From JAAFHB01 sp038236995 (lineage in GTDB: Bacteria; Bacteroidota; Bacteroidia; Bacteroidales; Prolixibacteraceae): a stretch of DNA of 64,000 nt. Positions 26,963-35,843 of this stretch are shown piece after piece (within the stretch, counting starts at the first letter, position 1; each line of letters begins with the position of its first letter). The stretch is from assembly GCA_038236995.1 (NCBI GenBank), contig JBBRZE010000017.1:7005-71004 (forward strand), in the 5' to 3' direction. Made by a program: the position numbers and the translations under genes. A model generated the notes under the pieces. It did no database searches, was not told the DNA's origin, and worked only from the letters and a program-made list of their open reading frames with translations.

Positions 26963-27020
26963 TTTTAAGTATAACTAAAATATTTTATACATTTGTGTAA
27001 TTTTTTAGGTATAACTAAAA
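26963..27020 (+). promoter_or_regulatory. Promoter with 40-bp-phased direct repeats upstream of the DUF4143 ATPase
   Basis: TTTTAAGTATAACTAAAA (26963-26980) recurs as TTTTAGGTATAACTAAAA (27003-27020) with one mismatch in 18 and a period of exactly 40 bp. A TACATTTG box (26988-26995) matching TAnnTTTG lies between them, so the repeats flank the probable transcription start and could bind a regulator on both sides. Confidence 0.6.
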
Positions 27021-27025
27021 CTTCA

Positions 27026-28240
27026 ATGAAAATTCCATCCAAATTAATAAAGAGGGACAGTTACATTGCACGCGTTGCCCCATTTATGAGAAAGCCAATT
27101 ATAAAGGTTCTTTCAGGTCAAAGGCGCGTAGGTAAAAGTTATCTTCTGTTTCAATTGATTGAGCAAATCCTTTCAGAAGAGCCAACCGCGAACATCATCT
27201 ATATCAATAAAGAAGATATGGAATTCGACACTATTCAGGATGCAAAAGGGCTTAATGAATATGTAGTTTCAAAGCTTATTCCTGATGGAATGAATTACAT
27301 TTTCATTGATGAAATTCAGGACATTATTGACTTCGAAAAGGCGTTAAGATCACTGCTATTGGATGAAAACAACGACTTGTATATCACCGGAAGTAATGCT
27401 ACACTGCTCTCAGGTGAGTTAGCCACCTATCTGAGCGGAAGATATGTGGAGTTTAACGTCTACAGCCTTTCATACCCTGAATTTTTGAGGTTTCACAAGC
27501 TAGACAAGAATGATTTAAATCTTTCATTGTACACAAGATTTGGAGGACTTCCCTATCTGATAAATCTTCCGCTTGAGGATGAAATTGTTTCAGAATACCT
27601 GAAGAGCATCTATTCAACAATCTTATATCGCGATATTGTAAGCCGTTACAACTTGCGCAATTCCAACTTTTTGGAAAGATTGGTCCAATTCTTTGCAGAT
27701 AATACAGGAAGTATTTTTTCGGCAAAAAGTATTAGCGACTTTCTGAAATCTCAGAGCACAAATATTTCGTCCAATCAAATTCAGATCTACGCAAGCTATT
27801 TGACAAATGCCTTCCTGGTACACAAGGTTGAACGTTACGATTTGATTGGAAAGCGGATTTTCGTGATTGGCGAAAAATACTATTTCGAAAATTTGGGACT
27901 CCGCAATTCAATTGTCGGTTACAAACCACAGGATTCAGGCAAAATACTAGAGAATCTTGTTTTTAATCATTTGTTATACATGGGGTTTGAAATTAAGACA
28001 GGTGCAATAGGTGCTTATGAAATAGATTTTGTCTGCGAAAAAAGAGCTGAAAAACTATATATTCAGGTTGCGCTTCAATTAAATGACGAAGCTACTATAC
28101 AACGAGAATTTGGCAACCTTTTAAAGATTCAGGATAACTATCCCAAATGGGTAGTTACAAATGATAAATTCTATGGTAATAGTTACGAAGGAATCAAACA
28201 TATCTATATCAGCGATTTCCTGATGATGGAAAATAAATAA
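27026..28240 (+). CDS. AAA ATPase with DUF4143 domain
   Basis: A 404-residue cytosolic ATPase of the AAA_14/DUF4143 class. Walker A is 'GQRRVGKSYLLFQL', Walker B 'YIFIDEIQDI', and sensor 1 sits in 'DLYITGSNATLLSGEL'. The C-terminal DUF4143 half contains a nuclease-like stretch 'GAYEIDFVCEKRAEKLYIQV' (xDF...Q), common in this family. Such genes are abundant in Bacteroidota, often singletons, and their function is unknown. The in-frame start at 26993 lies in the promoter, so ATG 27026 is used. Its codon use is more AT-rich than the flanking genes. Confidence 0.88.
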   Translation: MKIPSKLIKRDSYIARVAPFMRKPIIKVLSGQRRVGKSYLLFQLIEQILSEEPTANIIYINKEDMEFDTIQDAKGLNEYVVSKLIPDGMNYIFIDEIQDIIDFEKALRSLLLDENNDLYITGSNATLLSGELATYLSGRYVEFNVYSLSYPEFLRFHKLDKNDLNLSLYTRFGGLPYLINLPLEDEIVSEYLKSIYSTILYRDIVSRYNLRNSNFLERLVQFFADNTGSIFSAKSISDFLKSQSTNISSNQIQIYASYLTNAFLVHKVERYDLIGKRIFVIGEKYYFENLGLRNSIVGYKPQDSGKILENLVFNHLLYMGFEIKTGAIGAYEIDFVCEKRAEKLYIQVALQLNDEATIQREFGNLLKIQDNYPKWVVTNDKFYGNSYEGIKHIYISDFLMMENK

Positions 28241-28258
28241 CTAAATATTCTTTTTCGT

Positions 28259-28816
28259 ATGGAAAAGCAGACTAAACTAACGCGACGCCATTTTATCGCG
28301 CTGTCCGTATTGGGAGCAGGCGGAATGTGCTTACTGAGCAGGTGTTCCAATCCTCCCCTTTCACCATGGAGATTCATTACAGTGCAGGAATCAGATTTAC
28401 TCGATGCATTGGTGGAACAAATCGTTCCTACAGATGAATGGCCCGGAGGACGCGATGCAGGCGTCACCAATTTCATCGATATGCAATTAACCGGACCTTA
28501 TACCCGATATCAGGAAACCTACCGGAAAGGGTTGCTGGCGATTCAGGAAACCTGCAAGACTAGATTTCAAAAGCGGTTCGAAGAATTGCCTTTTGAGGAG
28601 CAGACACGTTTCCTTGAAACCATGGAAGCGGGAAAAATGGAAGGGAAGCTCTGGGAGAAAGGACTTGACAGACAGTTTTTCAGGCTGATCAGAGATCACT
28701 CACTGCAAGGCTTTTATGGAAGTCCACGTCATGGTGGAAACAAAAACAATGTCAGTTATAAAATGATGAGACTCGATTACCCGGTTATCATCGGTCAAAA
28801 CCGCTACAACAACTAA
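28259..28816 (+). CDS. Gluconate 2-dehydrogenase subunit 3 family protein
   Basis: A 185-residue exported protein with a twin-arginine signal 'LTRRHFIALSVLGAGGM' and a possible lipid-anchored Cys in 'LLSRCS'. The mature part ('ESDLLDALVEQIVPTDEWPG', 'GVTNFIDMQLTGPY') matches the small subunit of membrane-bound FAD sugar dehydrogenases. The subunit chaperones and exports the folded GMC subunit through the Tat system and holds it at the membrane. It starts the three-gene dehydrogenase operon; the GMC start codon is 4 bp after its stop. Confidence 0.9.
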   Translation: MEKQTKLTRRHFIALSVLGAGGMCLLSRCSNPPLSPWRFITVQESDLLDALVEQIVPTDEWPGGRDAGVTNFIDMQLTGPYTRYQETYRKGLLAIQETCKTRFQKRFEELPFEEQTRFLETMEAGKMEGKLWEKGLDRQFFRLIRDHSLQGFYGSPRHGGNKNNVSYKMMRLDYPVIIGQNRYNN

Positions 28817-28820
28817 ACTT

Positions 28821-30479
28821 ATGGGAAATAAACATGTAAATGCCATCATTGTCGGTGCAGGAGCCGGAGGTGGAATAGTGGCCAAAGAGTTAAGCGTTGC
28901 CGGACTTTCAGTTGTTCTCTTCGAACGGGGAGGTTGGGCTACTTACGATGATACCGATACCGACGAATTAAAGTCTCAGCGCACGACCCCTCTTGGTAAT
29001 GCATACGGACCAGATGATGAACGCTATATACGTGTTATAGAAAATGCGGACGGAAGCACGTACACCGTTTTACCAAGTGAAGGTGGTTACAACAATAACG
29101 CGGCATGCGTTGGTTCAGGCACTGTAAGTTACGGTGCAATGGCCTGGCGTTTTATGCAGGAAGATTTCAAACTGAAAACCACATACGGAGCCATTGAAGG
29201 ATCGACACTTGCCGATTGGCCTTTCACCTACGAAGATCTGGAACCTTGTTATGAAAAGGCAGAATGGGAGATTGGCGTTGCAGGAGATGCTACTCAGAAT
29301 CCGTTTGGTGCACCACGCAACAAGCCCTATCCGATGCCCCCTTTTTCGCATAACAAAGAGGCGCAGTTGTTGTATGATGCAGCCAAACGATTGGGATATC
29401 ACCCCTTCCCAATTCCAATGCTGCGTAATTCAATTCCATATGGTGGCCGTCCGGCATGTATCCGGATGCGCACCTGCTGTGGTTATGCCTGCCCTGTAAA
29501 TGCCAAATGCGGAACCCAAAATACAGTGATTCCCGTTGCGATTGCAACGGGCAATTGCGAGTTACGAATCAATTCAGTGGTCAGTGAGATAAATGTAAAC
29601 GAACAGGGCAAAATCACCGGGGTAACCTATTTCGATGGAAAAAACAAGAAGCAAACCCAAACCGCCGACATTGTTATCGTCTCAGGATCAGCAACAGAAA
29701 CAGCACGGTTACTTCTTAATTCAAAGTCAAAGTTCTTTCCGAAAGGAATTGGAAACGAGAATGACTGGGTAGGCCGCAACCTCCAGGGGCATGCTTATAC
29801 TGGTGCTTATGGAATTTTTGAAGATGAAGTATATGATGATCTCGGTCCGGGCGCTTCGGTTGCCATCAGCGATTTCAATCACCATAACCCGGGAATCATG
29901 GGCGGTGGCGTGCTTTGTAACGAATTTATCCGCATGCCATACTCATTTACTGGAATCCGTCCACCCGGTGCTGCCAGATGGGGTAAAGATCATAAAGCAT
30001 TTCAGCGAAACAATTTCAAGCGGGTCGCACAGGCAGTCGGACCTTATCAGGAAATCCCAAGCTTTGAAGCCAGGGTCGAAGTCGATCCGGTCGTTAAAGA
30101 TTTCTGGGGAATTCCTGTCGTCCGATTATCCGGCTCGAGACATGAGAAAGACATCGAAGGATGCCGGTTAATGTCAGAAAAAGCTGAATTATGGCTGAAA
30201 GAAGCCGGAGCCATACAAACCTGGCAATCACTTGGCGGCGGAAAAGGAATCAGTGGCGGTCAGCATCAGGCGGGCACTTGCCGTATGGGTAACGATCCCA
30301 AAACATCGGTAACCGACAAATACGGAAGAATTCATGCTGTTCCAAACCTCTTCGTAGCTGATGGTAGTCTGAATGTCAACAACGGAGGTTTCAATCCGGC
30401 CTTGACAATCATGGCTTTAGGTTTCCGTGTAGGTGGATACATTGCCAGTGAATGGTCAAAAGGAAACCGATTTAAATAA
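28821..30479 (+). CDS. GMC family FAD-dependent oxidoreductase (sugar/alcohol dehydrogenase)
   Basis: A 552-residue flavoprotein. The N-terminal dinucleotide fold is 'IIVGAGAGGGIVAKELSVAG'. Mid-protein there is a Cys-rich loop ('RMRTCCGYACPVNAKCG') typical of the gluconate/sorbitol dehydrogenase branch, where it can hold a cluster. The C-terminal GMC motifs include 'GGQHQAGTCRMGNDP' and 'SLNVNNGGFNPALTIMALGF' with catalytic His and Asn. It has no signal of its own; export would depend on the Tat signal of the neighbouring subunit 3. Electrons should pass to the downstream multiheme cytochrome. Confidence 0.92.
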   Translation: MGNKHVNAIIVGAGAGGGIVAKELSVAGLSVVLFERGGWATYDDTDTDELKSQRTTPLGNAYGPDDERYIRVIENADGSTYTVLPSEGGYNNNAACVGSGTVSYGAMAWRFMQEDFKLKTTYGAIEGSTLADWPFTYEDLEPCYEKAEWEIGVAGDATQNPFGAPRNKPYPMPPFSHNKEAQLLYDAAKRLGYHPFPIPMLRNSIPYGGRPACIRMRTCCGYACPVNAKCGTQNTVIPVAIATGNCELRINSVVSEINVNEQGKITGVTYFDGKNKKQTQTADIVIVSGSATETARLLLNSKSKFFPKGIGNENDWVGRNLQGHAYTGAYGIFEDEVYDDLGPGASVAISDFNHHNPGIMGGGVLCNEFIRMPYSFTGIRPPGAARWGKDHKAFQRNNFKRVAQAVGPYQEIPSFEARVEVDPVVKDFWGIPVVRLSGSRHEKDIEGCRLMSEKAELWLKEAGAIQTWQSLGGGKGISGGQHQAGTCRMGNDPKTSVTDKYGRIHAVPNLFVADGSLNVNNGGFNPALTIMALGFRVGGYIASEWSKGNRFK

Positions 30480-30489
30480 CCCAGCAATT

Positions 30490-31575
30490 ATGAACATGAA
30501 CAGAAAACTTAAAATAACACTGCTGACGATTCCGGTAATTCTTATCGTCTGCACCATCACATTTGGCTCGTTTTACACTTACTGGAACACCGCCTCACCT
30601 GACAAGACTTGTTCTTCGTGCCACGAGATCGGCAAATCGGTCAACTCACAGGCACAATCTTCACATCGTAACTTTCATTGCAAAGAGTGCCACGGAACGG
30701 CTTTAAGCAATGGACTTCACAGCATGAAAGAGAAAGGGATGATGGTTGTCAACCACATCAAAGACAAGAAGGTTGACAACATTAAACTGAACGAAGAACA
30801 ACTAATGGAAGTGCTCAACAACTGTAAACGTTGTCACACCTCTGAATACGCAAAGTGGACATCAGGTGGCCATTCGGTAGATTATGAACACATATTTTTA
30901 AATACGAAGCACAATTCAACCGAACAAATCAACTACGACTGCCTGCGTTGTCATGGGATGTTTTTTGAAGGCACTGTTGATGACGTGGTTGAACCAATGA
31001 ATATAAAAGGGCCATGGAAACTCAAAGATGGGAAGATGGCAACAAATCCTGCAATTCCTTGCATGGCCTGCCATCAGATTCACCAGGACGGAACGCCCAA
31101 AGCGAGACCCGATTACGCTGATCCTAAAGCGATCTTTTATCAAACGAAAACAGCTATTTCTAAACTGGGATTTTACGATCGTCATGAAAAAGTCTACTTC
31201 CCTGCCACCGAATTGCCGCAGTTAAACTTATGGGCAGGCGAACGGAAAGTCAAAGTTTCGGATGATCCCATTATGCGCAATTGCGTTCAGTGTCATGCGC
31301 CAAATGCAATGCATCAGGCAGGAACATCCGATGATCGCACGCCACGTGGTGTTCACGAAGGATTAAGTTGTACTGCCTGTCACGATCCGCACAGCAACGA
31401 TGCGAAAAACAGTTGTGCTTCCTGCCATCCTGCGATTTCAAACTGCAAAATTGATGTTACGAAAATGAACACCAGCTATGCCGATGCCACAAGTCCGAAT
31501 AACATCCATTTCGTGGCATGTGCTGATTGCCACAAGGAAGAAAAGAGGAGAATCGTGAGCACAATAAGGAATTAA
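30490..31575 (+). CDS. Nine-heme c-type cytochrome, membrane-anchored
   Basis: A 361-residue protein with one N-terminal membrane helix and nine CxxCH motifs: CSSCH, CKECH, CKRCH, CLRCH, CMACH, CVQCH, CTACH, CASCH and CADCH. The remaining sequence is rich in His for distal ligands. It begins 10 bp after the GMC gene, using ATG 30490; an overlapping longer frame from 30433 is rejected. Related dehydrogenases normally use a triheme cytochrome, so this subunit differs in size and heme number. It resembles the cytochrome c3/NapC-NrfH-like multiheme group rather than a known family. Confidence 0.9.
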   Translation: MNMNRKLKITLLTIPVILIVCTITFGSFYTYWNTASPDKTCSSCHEIGKSVNSQAQSSHRNFHCKECHGTALSNGLHSMKEKGMMVVNHIKDKKVDNIKLNEEQLMEVLNNCKRCHTSEYAKWTSGGHSVDYEHIFLNTKHNSTEQINYDCLRCHGMFFEGTVDDVVEPMNIKGPWKLKDGKMATNPAIPCMACHQIHQDGTPKARPDYADPKAIFYQTKTAISKLGFYDRHEKVYFPATELPQLNLWAGERKVKVSDDPIMRNCVQCHAPNAMHQAGTSDDRTPRGVHEGLSCTACHDPHSNDAKNSCASCHPAISNCKIDVTKMNTSYADATSPNNIHFVACADCHKEEKRRIVSTIRN

Positions 31576-31640
31576 TCCCTGAAAACTTTAATTTCGGGAT
31601 CTTAATATCAAGTTTTAAACGATCGATAAACTGTTTTACT

Positions 31641-33809
31641 ATGAAGTTATTAATCTGGCTGCTGCTTTTACCATCTACGATCTTTGCACAATCCCTCGTG
31701 CAGTATGTTGATCCGCTGATCGGAACGGCTCCGGCAACTACCGAAAGCGCTAAAAAACACAGCGAAGCTGGTTCTGAACTGAAGGGCCAGACATTCCCGG
31801 CTGTCGGCCGACCATTTGGAATGACACAATGGACACCCGAAACGCGCACCACAGAAGACAAATGCATTTCACCCTATTATTACAACGACAAGCTCGTTAC
31901 CGGTTTCAGGGGAACACACTGGATGAGCGGAAGCTGTACGCAGGACTATGGAAGCGTTACGTTGATGCCATTTGTTTCAGATTCAATTGACACACTAAAA
32001 AGCCGGCCATCCTCCCGTTTTAATCATCAGGATGAATCGTCTTCACCAATTCATTACAGTGTTTTACTTGAAGACTACGGAATTAACGCCGAATTGGCAG
32101 GTTCAGTCCGGTCGGGAATGATGCGATTCATTTATCCCGCTGATAAAGAGAGCTACCTTTACCTGCGTGTTAACAGCGACGAAAAGCAGGGGAAGATAAT
32201 TGTTGACAAACAAAAGAAGGAGATTACGGGCTACAATCCCGTTTTCAGAATCTATCAGGGGATGGGGAAATCTGCCGGGTTCAGCGGCTATTTTGTGATT
32301 CAATGTGACCAGCCATTTAAAGAAATCGCTCAAATCAGAAATGACCAGCAACTGGTTGTAAGTTTCGGGAAAGAGAAAAATATTAAAGTCAGGATCGGGA
32401 CCTCTTTCACAAGTCTGGATGCTGCCCGGAAGAATCTAAAGAGCGAGATCACCGACTGGAATTTTGATAACCTCGTAAAAGCCGGGGAGAAAGAATGGAA
32501 CCAAACCCTCGGAAAGATCAAGGTGAAGAACAGTTCGCATGACGATCTCGTTAAATTTTATACGGCGCTTTATCATTGCTATCAGTTACCCCGTATTGCG
32601 AGCGATGTTGACGGAAGTTACCAGGGATTTGCACAGGATACGATCATTCACAAAGCAATTGGCTTCGATTATTACGACGACTTCTCGATGTGGGACACCT
32701 ATCGCGCATTACACCCGCTGATGACCATTCTCGAACCAAAACGAAGCCTCGACATGGTTAAATCACTCGTTGCAAAAGCGCAGCAGGGTGGATGGATGCC
32801 CATCTTCCCGGCATGGAGCAGTTACACGGCAGCGATGATCGGCGACCATGTAAGCACAATGATATCAGATGTTTACTTAAAAGGGATCACAGGCTTTGAC
32901 ACCAAGGCGGCTTATAAGTATATGCGCCAGAATGCTTTCGACCAGCCAACCATAGAAGAATACAAGGATGGAAAAGGGAGAAGGGCATTGCCCAGTTACA
33001 TCCAGTATGGATATATTCCGCTTCAGGATAGCGTTTGGGATGCGTTTCACAAACGGGAGCAAGTTTCACGAACGCTGGAATATGCGCTTGACGATTATGC
33101 ACTTTCGCAATTCGCCGAAAAGCTGGGAAAAAAGGATGACGCGAAGGTACTGCTGAAACGATCGAAGAATTATGTGAATGTAATTGATCCGTCAACAGGC
33201 TATGCACGCGGACGTCATGCAGATGGAAAATGGATCGAACCTTTCAATCCGTTGGTTAAAACAAACTATATTACGGAAGGAACCCCGTTTCAGTACACAT
33301 GGTATGTTCCGCAGGATGTGCCCGGATTAATCATGCAACTCGGCGGACAGAAAGCATTTGTCAAAAGGCTCAATGAATTCTTCGATGGCGGATATTACTG
33401 GCATGGGAATGAAACCGATCAGCAGGCGCCTTATCTTTTCGCACTGGCAGGAGAACAGACAAGAACAGCAGAACTGATCCGGAAAATTGTTGAAGAAGAG
33501 TATGGAACCGGACCCGGCGGACTGAGTGGAAACGAAGATGCAGGCCAAATGTCGGCATGGCTGGTCTGCTCAATGATTGGCTTTTACCCCGTTTGCCCCG
33601 GAAAACCCGAATATGTGATCGGCGCAACAGCATTTGACGAAGTGCAGATCAAATCAGGTAGTAACGCAAAACCATTTGTAATTAAAGCAATCCGTAATAA
33701 TATAAAACAAAAGAATTTTGAGAATATCACATTGAATGGTCTTCCTGTTAAAGGAAGTGTCATCCGGCATCAGCAAATAGTTGAAGGGGGAGAACTGATT
33801 TTTAAGTAA
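31641..33809 (+). CDS. GH92 alpha-mannosidase-like glycoside hydrolase
   Basis: A 722-residue secreted enzyme with a signal peptide ending 'STIFAQ'. GH92 enzymes are calcium-dependent exo-alpha-mannosidases acting on N-glycans or mannans. Typical segments are 'YVDPLIGT', 'FPAVGRPFGMTQWTPETRTT', 'GFRGTHWMSG', 'GDHVSTMISDVYLKGI' and the C-terminal 'GNEDAGQMSAWLVCSMIGFY' carrying the general base. The ATG at 31641 is chosen because the signal peptide begins there; 38 more in-frame codons upstream lack support. It is not next to a SusC/SusD pair. The GH130 gene further on may act on the same glycans. Confidence 0.93.
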   Translation: MKLLIWLLLLPSTIFAQSLVQYVDPLIGTAPATTESAKKHSEAGSELKGQTFPAVGRPFGMTQWTPETRTTEDKCISPYYYNDKLVTGFRGTHWMSGSCTQDYGSVTLMPFVSDSIDTLKSRPSSRFNHQDESSSPIHYSVLLEDYGINAELAGSVRSGMMRFIYPADKESYLYLRVNSDEKQGKIIVDKQKKEITGYNPVFRIYQGMGKSAGFSGYFVIQCDQPFKEIAQIRNDQQLVVSFGKEKNIKVRIGTSFTSLDAARKNLKSEITDWNFDNLVKAGEKEWNQTLGKIKVKNSSHDDLVKFYTALYHCYQLPRIASDVDGSYQGFAQDTIIHKAIGFDYYDDFSMWDTYRALHPLMTILEPKRSLDMVKSLVAKAQQGGWMPIFPAWSSYTAAMIGDHVSTMISDVYLKGITGFDTKAAYKYMRQNAFDQPTIEEYKDGKGRRALPSYIQYGYIPLQDSVWDAFHKREQVSRTLEYALDDYALSQFAEKLGKKDDAKVLLKRSKNYVNVIDPSTGYARGRHADGKWIEPFNPLVKTNYITEGTPFQYTWYVPQDVPGLIMQLGGQKAFVKRLNEFFDGGYYWHGNETDQQAPYLFALAGEQTRTAELIRKIVEEEYGTGPGGLSGNEDAGQMSAWLVCSMIGFYPVCPGKPEYVIGATAFDEVQIKSGSNAKPFVIKAIRNNIKQKNFENITLNGLPVKGSVIRHQQIVEGGELIFK

Positions 33810-33984
33810 GTCAGATGATAAGAAAGGCGCTCCGCTTCTGACCGATATTTTTTCCGTTCAGACTTTTATCTGGCCGAAAAAAAATCTAAATTGCGTAACT
33901 TATTGGAAGAATAGATTAACAGGCAAAACACAACCAATTAAAGGATTAATTATATCATATCAACGAACTATTAAAGTAAAAGTA

Positions 33985-35307
33985 ATGGAAGAACAGAAAA
34001 AAGGATTGTCAAGACGTCAGTTTCTTGGTGCATCGGCACTTGGAGTGGCCGGGCTTGCCGTATTGCCGGGAATGACAGGTTTTGCATCACCAGCTGCAGC
34101 TGAAAAGGAAATTACATTAGGATTTATCGGATTAGGCCAGCAGGCTAATTTCCTGTTGAACGGATTCCTCGAAATTCCTGGAGTTAATGTCGTTGCAGGA
34201 TGCGATGTGTATGGCATCAAACGCAGAAGATTTCAAAAAAAGGTGGATGCTTCCAATACAAAGAAAGGCAAAACCCTTAAAGTTGAAACATATGAAAAAT
34301 ATGGCGAAATACTGAAAAGGAAAGACATCAATGCAGTTGTGATAGCTGTCCCTGACCATTCACACGCATACATTGCCATTGCAGCATTAAAGGCAGGCAA
34401 AGATGTGTACCTCGAAAAACCAATGACATTCACAATCAAGGAAGGTCAGGAATTAAAGAAAGCAGTTCGCGAAAATGGCCGTATCTTCGGTCTTGGCAGC
34501 CAGCAGCGTTCGGATCCAAACTTCCAGCATGCAGTTAACCTTGTTCAAACCGGTGCGCTGGGAAAAATCACAAAGGTACTTGCCTATGTTGGAGCACCCC
34601 CAAAACCTTATGATCTTCCTACAGAACCAATACCTGCAGATTTGAACTGGGATCTATGGTTAGGGCCACTTCCTACTACAATTCATTATAACAATGCGTT
34701 GGATCCAATTATTACGGTCGATCCCGATGTAAATGAGAAAATATGGGGTGCATGGCGTTGGTACACCGAAATGGGTGGAGGTTTCACAACCGACTGGGGC
34801 GCTCACATGTTCGACATCGCACAATGGGGACTTGGCATGGACAAAAACGGTCCTGTTGAAATATCTCCGATAGGCGATGGTTCTGAATATATGTCATTTA
34901 CTTATGCCAACGGCGTCGTAATGACATCTGAGCCATTTGACGAAAAGAAAACCAAAGGGGTTAAGTTCATCGGCGAAGACGGATGGATTGAAGTATCGCG
35001 CGGTTATTTCAAAGGTTCTGATCCTAAATTCGATTCGAAGGAAAAAGTAACCAGCGATGGCCCTTACGAAACAAAAATTCCTCACCAGGTCAATTTCATC
35101 GAAGCTGTAAGGGCACACAAAGATCCTCAGGTTACAGTTGAAATCGGACATAGCAGCTGTTGTGTTTGCACATTGGGTAACATCGCCTGCGATCTGAAAC
35201 GGACCATCAAATGGGATCCGAAGACAGAAACATTTATCGGCGATACCGATGGCGCGGCAACGAAGAAAATGCATTACGAATATCGCGCTGGCTGGAAACT
35301 GGTATAG
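33985..35307 (+). CDS. Tat-exported Gfo/Idh/MocA family oxidoreductase
   Basis: A 440-residue NAD(P)-dependent oxidoreductase. The twin-arginine signal 'LSRRQFLGASALGVAGLAV' leads to a Rossmann fold 'ITLGFIGLGQQANFLLNGF'. The dinucleotide/substrate motif 'DVYLEKPMTFTIKEG' contains the conserved EKP. 'GGGFTTDWGAHMFDIAQWGL' carries the catalytic Asp and His. Periplasmic members of this family act on sugars or glycosides, using tightly held NAD; the GH109 glycosidases are one branch, but substrate cannot be told here. A terminator follows 25 bp after the stop. Confidence 0.92.
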   Translation: MEEQKKGLSRRQFLGASALGVAGLAVLPGMTGFASPAAAEKEITLGFIGLGQQANFLLNGFLEIPGVNVVAGCDVYGIKRRRFQKKVDASNTKKGKTLKVETYEKYGEILKRKDINAVVIAVPDHSHAYIAIAALKAGKDVYLEKPMTFTIKEGQELKKAVRENGRIFGLGSQQRSDPNFQHAVNLVQTGALGKITKVLAYVGAPPKPYDLPTEPIPADLNWDLWLGPLPTTIHYNNALDPIITVDPDVNEKIWGAWRWYTEMGGGFTTDWGAHMFDIAQWGLGMDKNGPVEISPIGDGSEYMSFTYANGVVMTSEPFDEKKTKGVKFIGEDGWIEVSRGYFKGSDPKFDSKEKVTSDGPYETKIPHQVNFIEAVRAHKDPQVTVEIGHSSCCVCTLGNIACDLKRTIKWDPKTETFIGDTDGAATKKMHYEYRAGWKLV

Positions 35308-35332
35308 TTTCTCCCTTTCGCAAAACAATCAT

Positions 35333-35369
35333 AGAGGATGTCTCACATGTTGGGACATCCTCTCTTTTT
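35333..35369 (+). terminator. Intrinsic terminator after the Gfo/Idh/MocA gene
   Basis: AGAGGATGTC (35333-35342) pairs with GACATCCTCT (35354-35363), with an 11-nt loop and a run of five T at 35365-35369. Confidence 0.9.
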
Positions 35370-35806
35370 GGCGCTATAACCAGGGGGTCTGATTAAACGG
35401 TTCAATTTAAATTATTGTGGGAATAATATTTAAAAGACAAATTGATGCATGCTATTTTTCAGAAAAACGTCATTTTTTTCAAAAAACCATAGTAGCATCG
35501 TTGTATCATTTTCTTTTTAACCTTATTACCTTATTTAGATAAAAATAAACATTATCAAAACATATTGAAAAAATAAGGTTAATAAGGTTATTGGTGTGAT
35601 TTTGAGCATCTGGCTATTAAGGTTAAGAAACGAAAATAAGGTTTTATAAATAAGTTGATCGGTTTTTGTTTTTTCATATAAATGCATATTCCCACAACAA
35701 TATCGTCTGATCCGATTAAATGCGCTGAAAGCAATTCGTGAATTAATCAACAGATCTATATTATCGCTTCGTGACGGAGCTTCACGATAATCTGAAAACA
35801 GGTTTT
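35370..35806. other. AT-rich intergenic region with an inverted AAGGTTA repeat
   Basis: No gene is visible. TAACCTTATTACCTTATTT (35518-35536) is the inverse, short by one base, of AAATAAGGTTAATAAGGTTA (35571-35590), separated by 34 bp. Further AAGGTTA/AAGGTTT copies follow at about 35618 and 35638. The rest is AT-rich without clear structure. Confidence 0.6.
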
Positions 35807-35837
35807 TTTGCTCATCAGAAAGGAAAGCGTATATTTG
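35807..35837 (+). promoter_or_regulatory. Complete -33/-7 promoter at the U32 gene start
   Basis: TTTG (35807-35810), a 19-bp spacer and TATATTTG (35830-35837) match the Bacteroidota consensus. The predicted transcription start is near 35843, one base ahead of the in-frame GTG at 35844. An in-frame TTG at 35808 is part of the -33 box, so it cannot be the start of translation. Confidence 0.75.
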
Positions 35838-35843
35838 AATACT

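Noticed and set aside
31527..31640. Extension of the GH92 gene from 31527
   Set aside because: It overlaps the end of the cytochrome gene and would bury the signal peptide behind 38 polar residues.
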